From NCBI GenBank assembly GCA_944989445.1, contig CALYLW010000434.1, positions 720,799-784,798 on the forward strand: a stretch of 64,000 bases of DNA. The letters are read 5' to 3'. Under the pieces are notes generated by a model. That model ran no database searches. It was not told the DNA's origin and worked only from the letters and a program-made list of their open reading frames with translations. Positions within the stretch are counted from its first letter, which is position 1. Each line of letters opens with the position of its first letter. The position numbers and the translations under genes were made by a program. Origin of the DNA: Ampullaceana balthica. Taxonomy: Eukaryota; Mollusca; Gastropoda; Lymnaeidae. Positions 12,456-24,149 of this stretch are shown piece after piece.

Positions 12456-12897
12456 AGGGGCGTCCAAACATTTTGCAACTTGAAACTTGAAGTAAAGATA
12501 TTTAGGGGCCGTATTAAAATAATCAACAAAAATGACATAGGTTGAGAGGTTTTATTCTAAAATTTTAATGTGAAGAGTGAAAATGAGATCTTGAATGCGG
12601 TAAATAGGCGAGGTCAAGCTCAATGCCACTGGTTTGATAAGTATGATACCATGCAGTTGAGGGTCACTTATGCTCATCCTCACACGATGTTTGTTAAAAT
12701 TCATAACTGAAAATGTCTGCTCACACATGAATGTCGAGCCAAACAAGATGAGCATCTTCTTAGCATTTGTTCGAATCTCTTGGAATCCGTCTTCAACAAA
12801 ATAACGATAACAGTCACGAGTGAAAGCTGTTGTTATCTGTCAAGACATTCAGCATCACCCTTGCATTCAATGAGTTCCAGCTACAGGTTGCCCAGAG

Positions 12898-13093
12898 CAA
12901 GGGTTCCCAACCTTTTTTGGGTGGCGACCTATTTTTATAAAAGTCATGTGGCCCGCGACCCCCATTAAATTTAAATAAGTTATTTTCAATAAAGTTTTTA
13001 CAAAATATAGCAAATTTGCATTATAGTGAATATTTTTTTATTCGACAGTTGGCGACCCCAAAGGGGTCGCGACCCACAGGTTGGGAACCACTG
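12898..13093. mobile_element. hAT MITE (CAAGGGTTCCCAACC / GGTTGGGAACCACTG)
   Basis: Inverted termini with a long imperfect palindrome around GGCGACCCC/GGGGTCGCGACCC. Flanking octamers GCCCAGAG and GCCTGGAG differ at two positions, consistent with an old 8-bp duplication. Inserted in the hAT relic. Confidence 0.75.
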
Positions 13094-13210
13094 GCCTGGA
13101 GCATTATCAGGGTCAACAGAGAAAGGTGTAGAAAAACCCCCACATGATTTCCTTTTCAATAGTGAAAAGTCCTGAAAACGTCTTTGAAATTCATCAGCCA
13201 GGGATGTGAT

Positions 13211-13219
13211 ATCTGCAAC
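13211..13219. repeat. Left 9-bp target-site duplication ATCTGCAAC of the MULE
   Basis: Exact match to 21661-21669. The transposase frame of the outer hAT reads across the site when the MULE is ignored, confirming the insertion point. Confidence 0.9.
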
Positions 13220-13227
13220 GGTTCCCA

Positions 13228-13395
13228 GACAACTGAACACTCGACAAGTGAACACACGACAACCGAACACAAGACAACTGAACACTCGACAACCGAACAC
13301 TAGACAACCGAACACGCAGACAAGTGAACACACGGACAAGTGACCACACTGACAACTGAACCAATAGACAAGTGAACATAGGACAAGTGAACACA
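13228..13395 (+). repeat. Left terminal array, 11 units of GACAAGTGAACAC type
   Basis: Eleven head-to-tail units of GACAA(G/C)(T/C)GAACAC with 2-3 base spacers. The fourth base-pair block alternates AGTG, ACTG and ACCG. Units 8 and 9 are the variants GACAAGTGACCACACT and GACAACTGAACC. Confidence 0.9.
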
Positions 13396-13554
13396 AAACT
13401 AATAGAAAAGATACTGAATAAGTAATAATTCGAAACGTTTAGTAGTACTATTCCTAATCTAAAACTGTGTTGTTCGCTTACAGTACAGATAAATTGCGAA
13501 ATGTTAATTATAAAATCTTGAATTATTAATAATTTTAGTTTAAATAACTTATCT

Positions 13555-13620
13555 TATTACCTGTTACAGACGTTCCTTCATACAGAAGATTATTGCGACC
13601 TAAGCGTCGCTTGTCTATGG
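13555..13620 (-). repeat. SINE 3' fragment
   Basis: Plus-strand CTTATTACCTGTTACAGACG followed by TTCCTTCATACAGAAGAT matches the tail region of the SINE at 39018-39301. Head absent. Confidence 0.5.
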
Positions 13621-15959
13621 TTGTTTAATAATTGTCTTAAGTTTAGTTGAATTAGCTTTATTTTTTTTCTTTCACACTTTGAAATTACTAATACTAGTAA
13701 TACTACTTAAGTAATAATTTTTTGTAAATTAATTTAATTTTAAATTAAATTTCATTTCATTTATTTAAATAATCATTCTGAACTCATTACTACAATTAAA
13801 TAAATTTCTTTACAGTCGCACACAAAATAAACTATTTGATTCCTAGTAAATATTTTGTCATTTAATGTTGCTATTTATTATTTATGTTGTGATTTTTTTT
13901 TAAAAGTTATATAATATACAATTGTACTGACACTTATACTTGAAAGGAATTATTAATTTAATTGCGTGCCGGCTGATAAGGCTCTGCGTGCCGTCTGTGA
14001 CATAGGTTCGCCATCAATGGTATAGACCTAATAAATATAGTCTCATTGGTTGTTAGCCCAGTACTACGTTAGTAATATTTATATGATGTATATAAATTAA
14101 AATGAAAGATTTTCCTATTATTACTTTTTTTTACTGTTAAAAATCACATTACAAAATATTTTTAAGTGCAGCAGAGATGTCTTTAAACTTTAGTTTTAAT
14201 TTTCAGTAGAACTGGATACACAAGTGTAGTGACTTTTAAGACAATGCTTGATAGAGAAACCAATTAGACTGATAATGTCATTTAATTAAACCAGGAAACA
14301 TTATTATTATTCTTTGTTTATCTTCACTGTTAATATACTATCTAAACTCAAAGCTCCTACTATGTTATAAATTTAGAGTAACAGGGTGAATGGAACATGG
14401 CGCAATTGATACTACATTATAGTATCTATCTCAACTTGTAGATATTGTCTTGATGAATCAAATCTTGATCAAAAGTGGAGTTGCATTATTGAATTATTTA
14501 ATTGTATGTTGTCAATACATGTATTTATAGCAGATAAGCCTACTTTTAACTTCATTTAAAAAATTCAAAACCTTTTTGAGCAATTGTGAGATTTAATTAA
14601 ACCAATTGTAGCAACATTATTGTAAATTCAATTAATATGCTGCCATTTTTTATCAATACTATTTTTAGTTTTTTGTTCAGAATAATAATTAAAGAATAAA
14701 GGCATATAACTGAAGGAGACAGATCAGTGCACAATACTATTATCAAATAGATTTATCCAGCAACAAATTCAATTCCAGTTGGAGTAAATGTAAGATCAGG
14801 AAATTGTTTTATTTAACTTAAAATGTGGCAAAGACATCTGATATAACGTTATTAAAATTATATAGTATAGTCATTAACACTAATTTTTATTTTACATACA
14901 AATAAATTACTAAATTCTAAATTTCAAAAATAACAGTCTGAACGCAAAATGTTAAATAGAAAACCAGTATGTTTATTAACTTTATTATATTATATAAAAC
15001 AAAATGTCTGTTTTTGCAATGAAAATCATTTAATACAGTAAAAAATGCATTATAATTATTTATACAATATCCAATATTTGTTAGTCCTTACATTGTTATT
15101 CATTTTTTTTAGAATAACACTTGAAAATACAACACAAAGAAAAGAAAATAAATGTTAAAAGTCCATTCATTTCACCAGCATGAAAATACAAAACAAAATT
15201 TATACAATTTATTTCTAAAAGAAAATTTTTCAGAAATATAATTTCCCTTTATTGTAGATTAGCCATTCTGCGTAAGTAAGCTGACTTATCAAGATTATTT
15301 GCATAACCCTGTACTGCTAAGGCCACCTGCTCATCTAACTGAGCATATTTCCCTTTTTTTTTCTGGTTGTCCCATTTGCGCTTTTGCCAAAGTAAGCCTA
15401 TGAAAAGAAATATCTTTTTCAAGACCATCAAATAAGCTCCAGATACTAGGATGACTGCAATGAAACAGTGCATTTAAGCCATTATGAAAACCTTCGCAGC
15501 AATTAGTAGTTTTCGGTGAACTTTCTATTGCAGCATCTTAATGGTTCCAAAGTTTAATGGGAAATAGTGGCTCTCTACCAATTGCACCTTCAATGTAAGT
15601 TGAAAAGAAATAGGTTAAAACTTCATTATATCTTTCATCATCTGGGAATGTAGCAGCAAGGTTATCAAACATTTGTCTTCAGGGGTGGACTGGGGAGTCC
15701 AAGCGTCCCGGGAAAAAAAAACAAAAAGCGGCCCTATCTTCATAAATGTTATTTTCCTTGTGCATTTTTTCCATCCAAACGTGAGGGCCGAGGCCTTTAA
15801 AGTTATGGGTCACTTTACAAATTACAATATACAATAACATAACCAAAAAACCCCGATAAATCGCATTTTTAATTTATATTTATAAATAAAATATCAAGAA
15901 TGCGTCAATTCAAGTTATAAATCAATTTATTCGGACTCACTGTGATGGTTTTTATACCA

Positions 15960-17750
15960 TAAGCAACTTCTTTAAGCTGGGTGCCATTTGGGCTACATGA
16001 TCTATAATTGTGTCATTATTCAGTTCACTTAAAACATCGGGCCGATCTTCAATCATTGTTTATCCCATAAAGGTTTTAATACGTTTTAATTTCGAAAAAG
16101 CTTCTTTTTGGGAAGCCAAAGTGACAGGAATAGTTGGTTTTTTTTAAAAAGAAACTGCAAAATATTATCAGGATCGTTGTAGGTAACTACAGGAATTATG
16201 GAATTCAATGATTGAAACTCTTCAGCAAGCATGAAACCATCAAGATCCTTACTTTCAAAGGCAGTGAGCTTCTCTCACGATTCATACAGCAATTAAGTAG
16301 ATCATTGTTTTGTAATTCAGGAAATTTAAAAATAAATCCGAAACGAGTCATGATGCCTTAGTATTTGTTCAAATTACATGTCCATTGACATGATTGCATA
16401 TAAACAAACTAGTAAAAAAATCTGTGCCAAGCTAATTTTTTCTTGTGCATCTATAAATCCTTCATCTTCTCCTTTATATGTAAATTGTTTTATTTCTTTT
16501 TCTACTGGGTTTAAATGGGTTCAACTTCTATGTCTGTGGCAATTTCTTTTGCAAATGCAATTGCTGTTTCAAAACCACGATTGCAGTAAGATTTCGACCA
16601 TTTACGAGCATGTTAAATGCTCTCAACTTCAGTTACTCGACCGACAGAAATATTTTGTAATTCTTTGCTGGTGTAATTAAAATGCGACAATATGTCGTAC
16701 CAAAAAGCATTTGAAACAATGAAATTGAAGTTCTGTTCTTAAGTTGTTTGCACAAAGACTCTGCTTCACTTCAAAATTTTAGATCACTAATTTGCTATGG
16801 TACTTTGAAAAGCGCATGATCGATTTCTCCTGCTTGATATCGCACTACCTTTACGCTTTCCACGTGGCTTTCCAATTGTCTTTCAGTGGTTTCACAGAAA
16901 TATTTCAAACATACTTAGAAAATAAAGCCCATCGCTTTGTCGAAGCAGAAAATAAAATATAGATTGTTAAATTATATACTAAAAAACGTCAGTGCACCAG
17001 GACAAGTTTTTACCATATAACATAGCAGCAAGATGTATCTGTGAAGGGTATAAAGGGTAAGAAATGCCTTGGGATTTAATTGTAAAAGACGACCTTGTAC
17101 GCCTCACTTATGCCTATCATGTTCGCACCGTTGTCGCATCTTTGACCGCGGATATCAGAAACATATAAGCCCAATTTTCTCAGTTCCAATAGTAAGACAT
17201 CAAGCAGTTGGTGCCTAGTACTTTCTTCCACTTCTAGAAAACGTATGAAGTGCTCATGAGTTACTTCAGAATATCCACCTCCTTGGCTTACATAGCGCAT
17301 TGTCAGTGACATCAGTTCTTGGTGACATTAGCACGGTGTGCAATCAAGTATTACTGAAAAGTGTTTAGCTGATTTTGCTCTTGCTACAATAATTTTCCTT
17401 ACCTTATTTCCCATTAACGAAATGAGTTCGTTCTGAATGCGCTTTCCGGAAGTACTGATCATCAATTTCATTAATTTTTATTTGCCACGTATTTTCCTGC
17501 AAAACCGAAACAAATGTTGCTAGTGATTCCACGAGACCCAGAAAGTTTCCATTGTTTGCCTGATGTATTTATCAACTGAACTACGAAATAGCTGACCGAG
17601 AAATTGGACAATAGCCATGAGACGTTGAAATACACTATACAAACGAGCCTTTTCACTGTTAATTATTTTTTGACTTGGCTTGTCAATTGTCATTGTTTTG
17701 TTAGCCTGTTTTTCATCTCAAACCATTCCAAAGTAGATGTAGTATTATGT
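15960..17750 (-). pseudogene. hAT transposase relic, DUF4371/ZMYM1-like
   Basis: Minus-strand fragments in order: MTIDKPSQKIINSEKARLYS and VFQRLMAIVQFL, then KRIQNELISLMGNKVRKII, AKHFSVILDCTP, FIRFLEVEESTRHQLL and VSDIRGQRCDNGANMIGI. At 16150-15960 come the C-terminal EAFSKLKRIKTFMG, TMIEDRPDVLSELNNDTII of the hATC domain. The motifs ILDCTP and RGQxxDNGANM are diagnostic of the family. Many frameshifts and stops; not functional. Confidence 0.75.
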
Positions 17751-18059
17751 CCCTTTGATTTATCATGATCAGACAGTCTAACACATTTTTATTTATTTCA
17801 CTTACCATAGCAAGTTAAAGCCTAAAAGTGGCCTTCTCGTTTTTAAAATGTTCTGAATCCATAAATGCTTACTAAAATAAAGTAGGAAAAATACTTTTTG
17901 CATTAGGATTTAGAATGATTATAATATGCTTTTATATTAGTACGGAATTTTTCTACTTATTTTATCCTGAGAAAATAAATATAAAGTTTTCTAGTTATGT
18001 TGTTATTAAAAAAAAGTTTTGCGTAATAGAAGTAAAATTGTAAAAAGTAGTAAAAATGA

Positions 18060-18254
18060 TTAGTCAAAGCGCGGGCCCAGAAAAGCGTGGGCCGGCCCTG
18101 ATTTCAATTTAGAGAAAGATCTCTCACAAGCTACTTGGGTAGACGACAGAGTGAATAAGGTTTTTTTAAGTGCTAAAGAGATGTTTGTATGTTTGCCCAT
18201 AGAAATTGTATTTATGTAGTACAGAAAAGCAGCAAACAGGACATTTTTTTTCAA
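18060..18254 (-). pseudogene. Misplaced hATC fragment near the 5' end of the hAT
   Basis: An open frame includes FTLSSTQVACERSFSKLK, the hATC dimerisation signature, but it lies upstream of the N-terminal part in transcription order. It then runs into GGGCCGGCCCACGC, resembling a hAT terminus. It is therefore a fragment of a second, related hAT or a rearrangement product. Confidence 0.6.
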
Positions 18255-19670
18255 GATTAATTATTATTATATCACCGGTCCTTGGCGGCCCACCGGGAAT
18301 TTTCCCGGTGTCCCGGCGGCCCAGTCCACTCCTGTTTGTCTTACATCATTTATTGGTACAAAGGCTAAGGCTGTTAAAGATTTAAGCTTTAATTTAAGTT
18401 CAATATCAGATTCAAAATCAGATTTAAGGCCAACACTACACATTTTTCTAATTAAGCTCTGGAACAAGTGAAAATAGCAACCCTTAACTTCTGCATTAGT
18501 GAAATTTGAATGAACTGCAGAAATGCACGCCTTTTCAACATCTACCAACACCTTTTGAGGGGTTAAGTTTGGCAAAAGTTGTTTTAAAATTTGGCACATG
18601 TTTGTGTATGTTTGTATATTTTTTTCCTGCAAAAGAAAATAAATGCATGGAGGGTAAAAATTACCAACTTTTGCATGCCATGTGTATAGTTGATAAAATA
18701 ATGAGGGCGCCTTATCAAATGTGCCATCGCCATAGATTTCACCCTTATTCAATTCCAGCAATAAATCAATGTTTCCAATGGCTATAATTCTATGAGGATC
18801 ATTTTTTTCCAGAGTCATAAAGTACTAAATGAATATATTTTTCTGGAATGTCAAAGATTGTTGTAGTTGGTATAGGAAAATGTGACTCTTCTCTGTGTCT
18901 CATTAAAGTTCTTGATAGAGATGATTGTTTAGGTATGTGCTGGAGGACATCATTGCTAACATTTATCAGCACACTTCCAATAACATTTTTTGATGTCGCT
19001 CCAACACACTTAATGCCAGTCTTCATTTGGCTTACGGCAATATTAGCTTTGGCTTTTTGAGGACAAGAATCATGAGTGTGTGAGGTTGGCTCTACAATAA
19101 CATAATTTTTATTAGTTTTAATGAAAGCCTTGCAATGATTGGTCCTGGTGTGATACTGTCTACATCTCCAAGTGATCACATCACTATTTTTGTCTTCTTT
19201 CAATTTAATATACTCAAACCCTTTGTAAACCAACACCAAATGTCCACGCTGACTTTCTGAAATCTCCAAAGCCATTAGGAAAGCTGGAAAAGACAAAAAT
19301 AAATATTTTATGTTACTTTTAAATTAATTATCTTTAGTTATGAAACTGAAATTTGAAAAATGTTATAAGTTATATATTTGACAACATTTTCTTTATTACC
19401 TATAATTTTTAATTGGGGCTTAAATAATAATATACTGCTTAAAGACTGTACAAAAATAATCAATTTGCTAGCACAACCAAAGAATTACGGGTAAGTCATC
19501 AAATTTCAAAAAGACAATAACACCAAAAGTTGCAAGTGTCTAGCCCTAAGATTGAGTTTAAAGGCAGTAAGCATTATTTGCATAAGTGCATTCTAAATTT
19601 TAATATTCAAAATATAAGTATAGTATAGTTAATCTAATAATAATTAATAATATCAGTACATGGTATAGAG

Positions 19671-20037
19671 CAGGGGTCAAAGGCGGATCAAGGTTGCACT
19701 TTTGCACAGGGCCCCTGGCTGCAATTCCACCTGAGGCCTGGTCAAGCCACCTTTATTATACAATATAATAAGTTTGGGACCCTTAAATCATTGGGGGCCC
19801 CTGGCTTTAGCCCAATTAGCACCCCCCTTAATCCGCCATAGGCAGGGGTCGGCAACCTTTTGCTAACTGTGAGCCAACTTAAGGTTTCAAATTATTCAGA
19901 GGGCCAACATCACATATTTTATACAAGTCGATCGATTTATAATCAACCTTATACATGAAACATGAAGAGCATGCGTGCCATTTGAAATTGCCTGGTGTGC
20001 CAAGTGTGGCACGCTTGCCATAGGTTGCCGACCCCTG
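19671..20037. mobile_element. hAT MITE CAGGGGTCGGCAACC, TSD GTATAGAG
   Basis: Exact octamer duplications GTATAGAG at 19663-19670 and 20038-20045. The right terminus is GGTTGCCGACCCCTG. The left terminus is split after its first eight bases by another MITE, and the full left end restarts at 19843. Confidence 0.85.
19679..19842. mobile_element. hAT MITE nested in the TIR of another MITE
   Basis: Inverted ends AGGCGGATCAAGG and CCTTAATCCGCC. Its 8-bp duplication CAGGGGTC (19671-19678 and 19843-19850) is the terminus of the host MITE. Confidence 0.75.
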
Positions 20038-21485
20038 GTATAGAGTATAGCATTCTACCATGAATAATTGACTATGAGTCTAATATATTGTATTTGAATA
20101 TGACTATATTATACATTTGAAATTCTAATAAGCTATTTTTAATATGTGTAACAAAAATATATCTTACTGACTTAGCAATAACATTAATTTATGTTAAATT
20201 TAAATTTTTATATTTAAGTACCTGTGCGAGTATGGTCCCTGAATCTGAATCTTTTAAATTTGAAAGGTTAGTACCTGGTCTTGAAAACAGTGGCAGTGGA
20301 GTCAAGTGTTTAGTGGTAGTCCTGTGTTACAAAGACAATTTAAATTATAATACATGTATAGTATAATAGTATTGGACTATTACTATTAAATTATTTAAAT
20401 TATGAGACCAAAAGTCCCTCATTCAAAGGCAAAAGCTAAAGGTCTTCATAACCAATATATTATTATATCTATTGCTAAATTGAAGACCTTAGATTAGACT
20501 AACTTAGCCTTAATTCACATTTTTGTCAATTTCAATCTAAATTAAAAAAACAGTGAACGTTTAACATCTGGTTAAAGTTGAAAACAATAAAATGTAACTA
20601 GGGCCAATATTTTAACAGCCTAAATAATATAATTAAAATGAAATAGTCCCAGACTATAGACATATAGTATATAGACACTATTGTAGAGACAAAAAATAAA
20701 TTAAAACTTGATTATCTCAAAATTTGTGTCTTAAATACGTTTAGCCTATAGAAATATCAATAAGTTGAATAAGTTAGTTTAGTTAGTTAGTGACTAAGAC
20801 TAAGTAAGTTCACTAAGGCTAAGCCTAAGCTCTTCAATTTTTTATTATTATAAATATTAGTGATGCCCTTAAAATAATGGTAATAATAGTAATAATAATA
20901 AATATTAGTTGATAATAATAATATATAATAGTAATAGTATTTAGGTCAGCTAGTATAAATAAATCTAAATAATAAAAGTTCAAGGATTTAACTTAAATTT
21001 TAGAGTATACATGTAGTAATATTAGTAGGCCTATGCCTATACGGTCAGTTGAGTCAGAATACAAAACTATACTATAACTTATAAGACTATAACACTAACA
21101 CTATACTTAACTGTGCCCGGCACTTAACTATGCCCAACTTAACTATAACACTGAACACACCAATCCTCATGCAAAACTACTTCCCTTTACATAATCAAAG
21201 TCACAAGTAGAACAAAATTAATGCATTAGAATAATCTATAAATGAAAATGGCTTAGAAAATACTCACTTCTTTTAATTCATGATGTGCTTTCTGGAAGTT
21301 GTAAATTATCTCTAGTTGTATTGTCTCTTTCTTAATAAACTTTACGCCGCTCTCTTTGCGATTAAATGTTAAGATTTTTTTAAACTTCAGTTTCAGCAGT
21401 AGCAAATCTGTAAATTTCTTAAAATAATTACAATTCGACAAATTTGTTTTATAATTTATACATTTTTTCAATTTCTATTATATAA

Positions 21486-21652
21486 GTGTTCACTTGTCGT
21501 ATGTTCAGTTGTCGGTAGGTTCAGTTGTCAGTGTGGTCACTTGTCTGCGTGTTCACTTGTCCGTATGTTCACTTGTCGTGTGTTCGGTTGTCTTTTGTTC
21601 AGTTGTCTAGTGTTCACTTGTCTAGTGTTCACTTGTCTTGTGTTCACTTGTC
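21486..21652 (-). repeat. Right terminal array, 11 units, inverted relative to the left
   Basis: Read on the minus strand it has 11 units of GACAA(G/C)(T/C)GAACAC. Units 8 and 9 (GACAAGTGACCACACT, GACAACTGAACC) match the left array in sequence and position, so the arrays are aligned inverted repeats and not independent expansions. Confidence 0.9.
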
Positions 21653-22530
21653 CGGTCACCATCTGCAACATACCTATGCATTTGCTAATTGAAGCTTTTT
21701 TCTGGAAAACTTGTCATGATTTCCTGTAGTGAGTGGAAATATGTGGTATTAGGCTGCATTGGAGACAGTTGCCTTTGGAAAGTTGCTGCTTGTTCCCAAA
21801 TACCTTGATATGTGAATATAATTGGCTTACCACTGTATAGTGCCCTTGAAGATTTGTATTAAGAACGTTTAGATGTCTTGTCATATCAACTAAAAATGCA
21901 AAATCACCCAGCCAAGCAGTATCAGATAATTCTGGAATTGGTTCTTCCTTATCTTCCATGAATCGCCCCATTTCTTTTTAAAGTGCGTAGAAGCGCTTAA
22001 GTGCTGTCCCCCGACTGAGCCTTTTTATACCATTGTGATACACAACATCTCCGTATTCTCCCTGGATGTCAAGAAGAAACTGCTGAAACTGGCGGTGAAA
22101 CAGGGCTTTAGAGCGTATAGAGTATATAGCTTTTATCACTGGCTTAATGACATGATCACATCTAAGCTGTTTGGCACAAAGAACTTGTTGGTGAGTTTAA
22201 ACGCTTTGTCCCCCTCTTTGCTCACTTTAATACAGACACGTGTTGCTATTTAACTATGCTCACCAATCATGGCAGTAATAATTCCAAATATTTTTCCATG
22301 GCAGTTTAATGTCATTGACCGCAGAACAAACGGAAAGAAATAAATCTTTCCCCCTTGTTTAATCTTAAAGACTCTGGAGATCAAGTAATTCCTCACTCAC
22401 ACACGTGTCATCATTAACTCCTCTAAAAAATAAGTAGTTGGGCAGCGTCAGATGCATCAGTGTTTTCATCACAGGCTATCGAAAAAAGAGTTGTTAACCT
22501 GATCAATTTCAGTTACAGTACTTTAATTGT

Positions 22531-23640
22531 CATTCCTAAAACTTTATCAAGACCCAAACCTACCAAGATCAAAACCTATCAAGATCTAAATCTACCAAGA
22601 TTCTAAGCCTAACTATAAAGATCTAAATCTACGAGATTTAAATCTACCATGCCTCAAACTATTATTATCTAAATCTACCGAAATCTAAATTAGCAAGATT
22701 TAAACCTACCAAGACTAAAACCTACCAAGATTTATTTAAAAGCATACAAAGACCAAAACCTAAAAAGATTTTAACATACCAATTCATTTCAATAAATGAC
22801 GCCAAGCGCCTAAGGGGGAGGGGGTCACGCATTTGTGACGACGTGTGACGAGGGGGTGGGGATGTTTAAGAAACGTGACGTCACATCAAACAACGCACTA
22901 CTTTAAAAAAAGTTCCACTTAAATATTTGATTGCTTTCAATTGATTTAATGGCCTTTTCAACGGCTTCACGCGTGTTGCGATAATAGAGTGCAGACTTAC
23001 ACTAAATACATATTTAAATGACAAAAAAGTAGTTTGCATCATGCTAAGATTTAATTAGAAAATACTGCTTTTAGAGGGGGGGTGGGGGTCAAAGCTTTGT
23101 GACGATATGTCGGAGGGGATCTAAGTTTTTGTGATGAGGGGGGAGAGGGTTGAAAAATCGACCAAAATCGCATTACGTCATTAATGGAACTTAACAAAGA
23201 CCAAAACCTACCACACCCAAAGCAACCTAGATCTTAAATCTACCAAGATCTAAACTTACCAAGACCCAAACCTTATTACAAAACCCAAAACTTTCAGGAC
23301 TCTACGCTAAAAAGCACTTTTCATTTTGATCTAAATATGTACACACTTGTCAGGACACAAAACATAAATTTTTTAGACAGCAACGGAAAAAACACAAAAT
23401 AACTACAAAAAAAATCCTTTTTTTGTTGCTTTGCCCTTGGCAATCTGTCCTTGGAAAATAAAATCGGGAATTCCGTGAATGACGTGTTATTCCTTGCTTA
23501 CCCCTTAAACTAGTGATGTTATTGCACGATATCTGGCTAAAACTAGAAATAAGAATAGTTAGTGCAGGTGTGATAGGCTACATCCAACTTCTGACCAGAA
23601 TATACCCCGGTGCTTAAAATGCCCTCGCGGTAATTAAAAA
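22531..23640. repeat. Interspersed repeat with CCTACCAAGA tandem array, copy 1
   Basis: A degenerate 14-16 bp unit (AAACCTACCAAGAC or AAATCTACCAAGAT) runs from 22545 to 22790 and again 23193-23310. A unique segment follows (GACTCTACGCTAAAAAGCAC, TTTTCATTTTGATCTAAATA, then CGGGAATTCCGTGAATGACG). The same order recurs at 28705-29690. The copy is interrupted by a MITE at 22797-23192. Class unknown. Confidence 0.6.
22797..23192. mobile_element. G-rich MITE family A, copy 2
   Basis: Shares ACGTGACGTCACATCAAA and AAAGTTCCACTTAAATATTTG with copy 1 at 7385-7775. The termini AAATGACGCCAAGCG and CGCATTACGTCATT are roughly inverted. It splits the CCTACCAAGA array. Confidence 0.55.
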
Positions 23641-23719
23641 AGGGGGGAAAGTGAGCTGTTTGTCAAAAAGCACATGTTTGCTACTAACAAAATAAATGAA
23701 CTTATATACCAAAAATTAA

Positions 23720-24136
23720 ACAACCCGTTAAAAACAAAGTTTATGACTATAAATCACTTATGTATGAGACATAACTAAAATTATTGAATATGTGCAATAT
23801 AATATGCACTTTGCGACAAACATTTACGACTGAAACTAGCTGAACTCCCCTTGATAATCATTAGATGTGGTCATCGATGGCTGGAGTGAACTCCAGTGAC
23901 ACGTGGATGTCAACAATAGCAGATGGCTACATTATTTACATAGAGATAAACTTAAACATGCATTTATTTAATTACGGTACATTCTATCGATCTGAAATTT
24001 TGAAACAAAGCATCGTTAGGTGACACAAGTCTAAGTGTAAAATTTCAGCTCGATATAATCACGGGAAATGTGTCATTTTTGACTTTTGTTTTTCCGCCCT
24101 CCACGACAAGATGGTGAAGTTAATATAAAGGATTTA
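23720..24136 (+). mobile_element. TAAATCCCTTATAT-family repeat, copy 1
   Basis: Leader AACAACCCGTTAAAAACAAAG, then TATAAATCACTTATGTATGA; ends GTTAATATAAAGGATTTA. It holds the conserved core TTAATTACGGTACATTC, then ATCGATCTGAAATTTTGA. Three copies lie in tandem here (also 24150-24707 and 24710-25256). Confidence 0.7.
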
Positions 24137-24149
24137 ATAAACAACCCCG

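Larger units (their letters stand above)
15680..18334 (-). mobile_element. hAT transposon, 2.65 kb, TSD TTTGTCTT
   Basis: Termini CAGGGGTGGACTGGGG and CCCAGTCCACTCCTG are inverted repeats. Exact 8-bp duplications TTTGTCTT lie at 15672-15679 and 18335-18342. It is inserted inside the MULE transposase gene, in the same transcriptional orientation. Confidence 0.9.
15249..19275 (-). pseudogene. FLYWCH-MULE transposase, interrupted by a hAT
   Basis: The start MALEISESQRGH at 19275 follows an acceptor-like TCTTTTCCAG. Residues about 20-80 form a FLYWCH zinc finger (WRCRQYHTRTNHCKA, THTHDSC). The MULE catalytic region follows: IYGDGTFDKAPSLF, then YPPCIYFLLQEKN, VLVDVEKACISAV and GCYFHLFQSL. After the hAT (15680-18334) it resumes with MFDNLAATFPDDERYN, GREPLFPIKLWN, then LDEQVALAVQGYANN and AYLRRMANLQ, ending at 15249. 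Lesions: a shift in the A run at 18805-18812, TAA after LWNH near 15540, and a shift in the A run near 15355. The enzyme would cut and paste the element using its terminal arrays. The two homopolymer shifts could be sequencing errors; the TAA and the hAT insert are not explained that way. Confidence 0.8.
13220..21660. mobile_element. 8.44 kb MULE (Mutator-like) transposon with iterated terminal repeats
   Basis: Bounded by exact 9-bp duplications ATCTGCAAC, the duplication size typical of Mutator-like elements. Ends are GGTTCCCAGACAACTG at the left and, read inward, GGTGACCGGACAAGTG at the right. Each end is an array of 11 units of a 13-16 bp motif. It carries a FLYWCH-MULE transposase gene on the minus strand, split by a hAT at 15680-18334. 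Without that insert the element would be about 5.8 kb. Stretches 13640-15240 and 20046-21485 are AT-rich flanks without recognisable genes. A SINE fragment lies at 13555-13620 and nested hAT MITEs at 19671-20037. Confidence 0.85.
12456..22490 (-). pseudogene. hAT transposase relic (GTF2IRD2/ZBED5-like), split by an 8.4 kb MULE
   Basis: Reading minus strand from 22490: CDENTDASDAAQLLIF, RGVNDDTCVSEELLDLQSL, then FHRQFQQFLLDIQGEYGDVV, then TAWLGDFAFLVDMTRHLN. After the MULE the frame resumes at 13210 with ITSLADEFQRRFQDF and STPFSVDPDNA. It ends with MLILFGSTFMCEQTFSVM and RVRMSISDPQLHGI, the hATC dimerisation region. The 3' terminus CAGGGGCGTCCAAAC is at 12456. Many stops and shifts (for example near 22440 and 21712) make it a fossil. 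The 5' end is lost where another repeat begins near 22490. The relic also carries a MITE at 12898-13093. Similarity to the GTF2IRD2-type domesticated hAT family is by recall of its motifs. Confidence 0.75.

Noticed and set aside
13228..13395. Regular 15-bp repeats resembling a CRISPR array
   Set aside because: Units are too short, spacers are 2-3 bases, and an inverted twin array lies at the other end of a transposon in an animal genome.
13194..13396. Cys/Val/Leu-rich open frames over the left MULE end
   Set aside because: They are translations of the iterated terminal units; only the part before 13219 is real coding relic (hAT).
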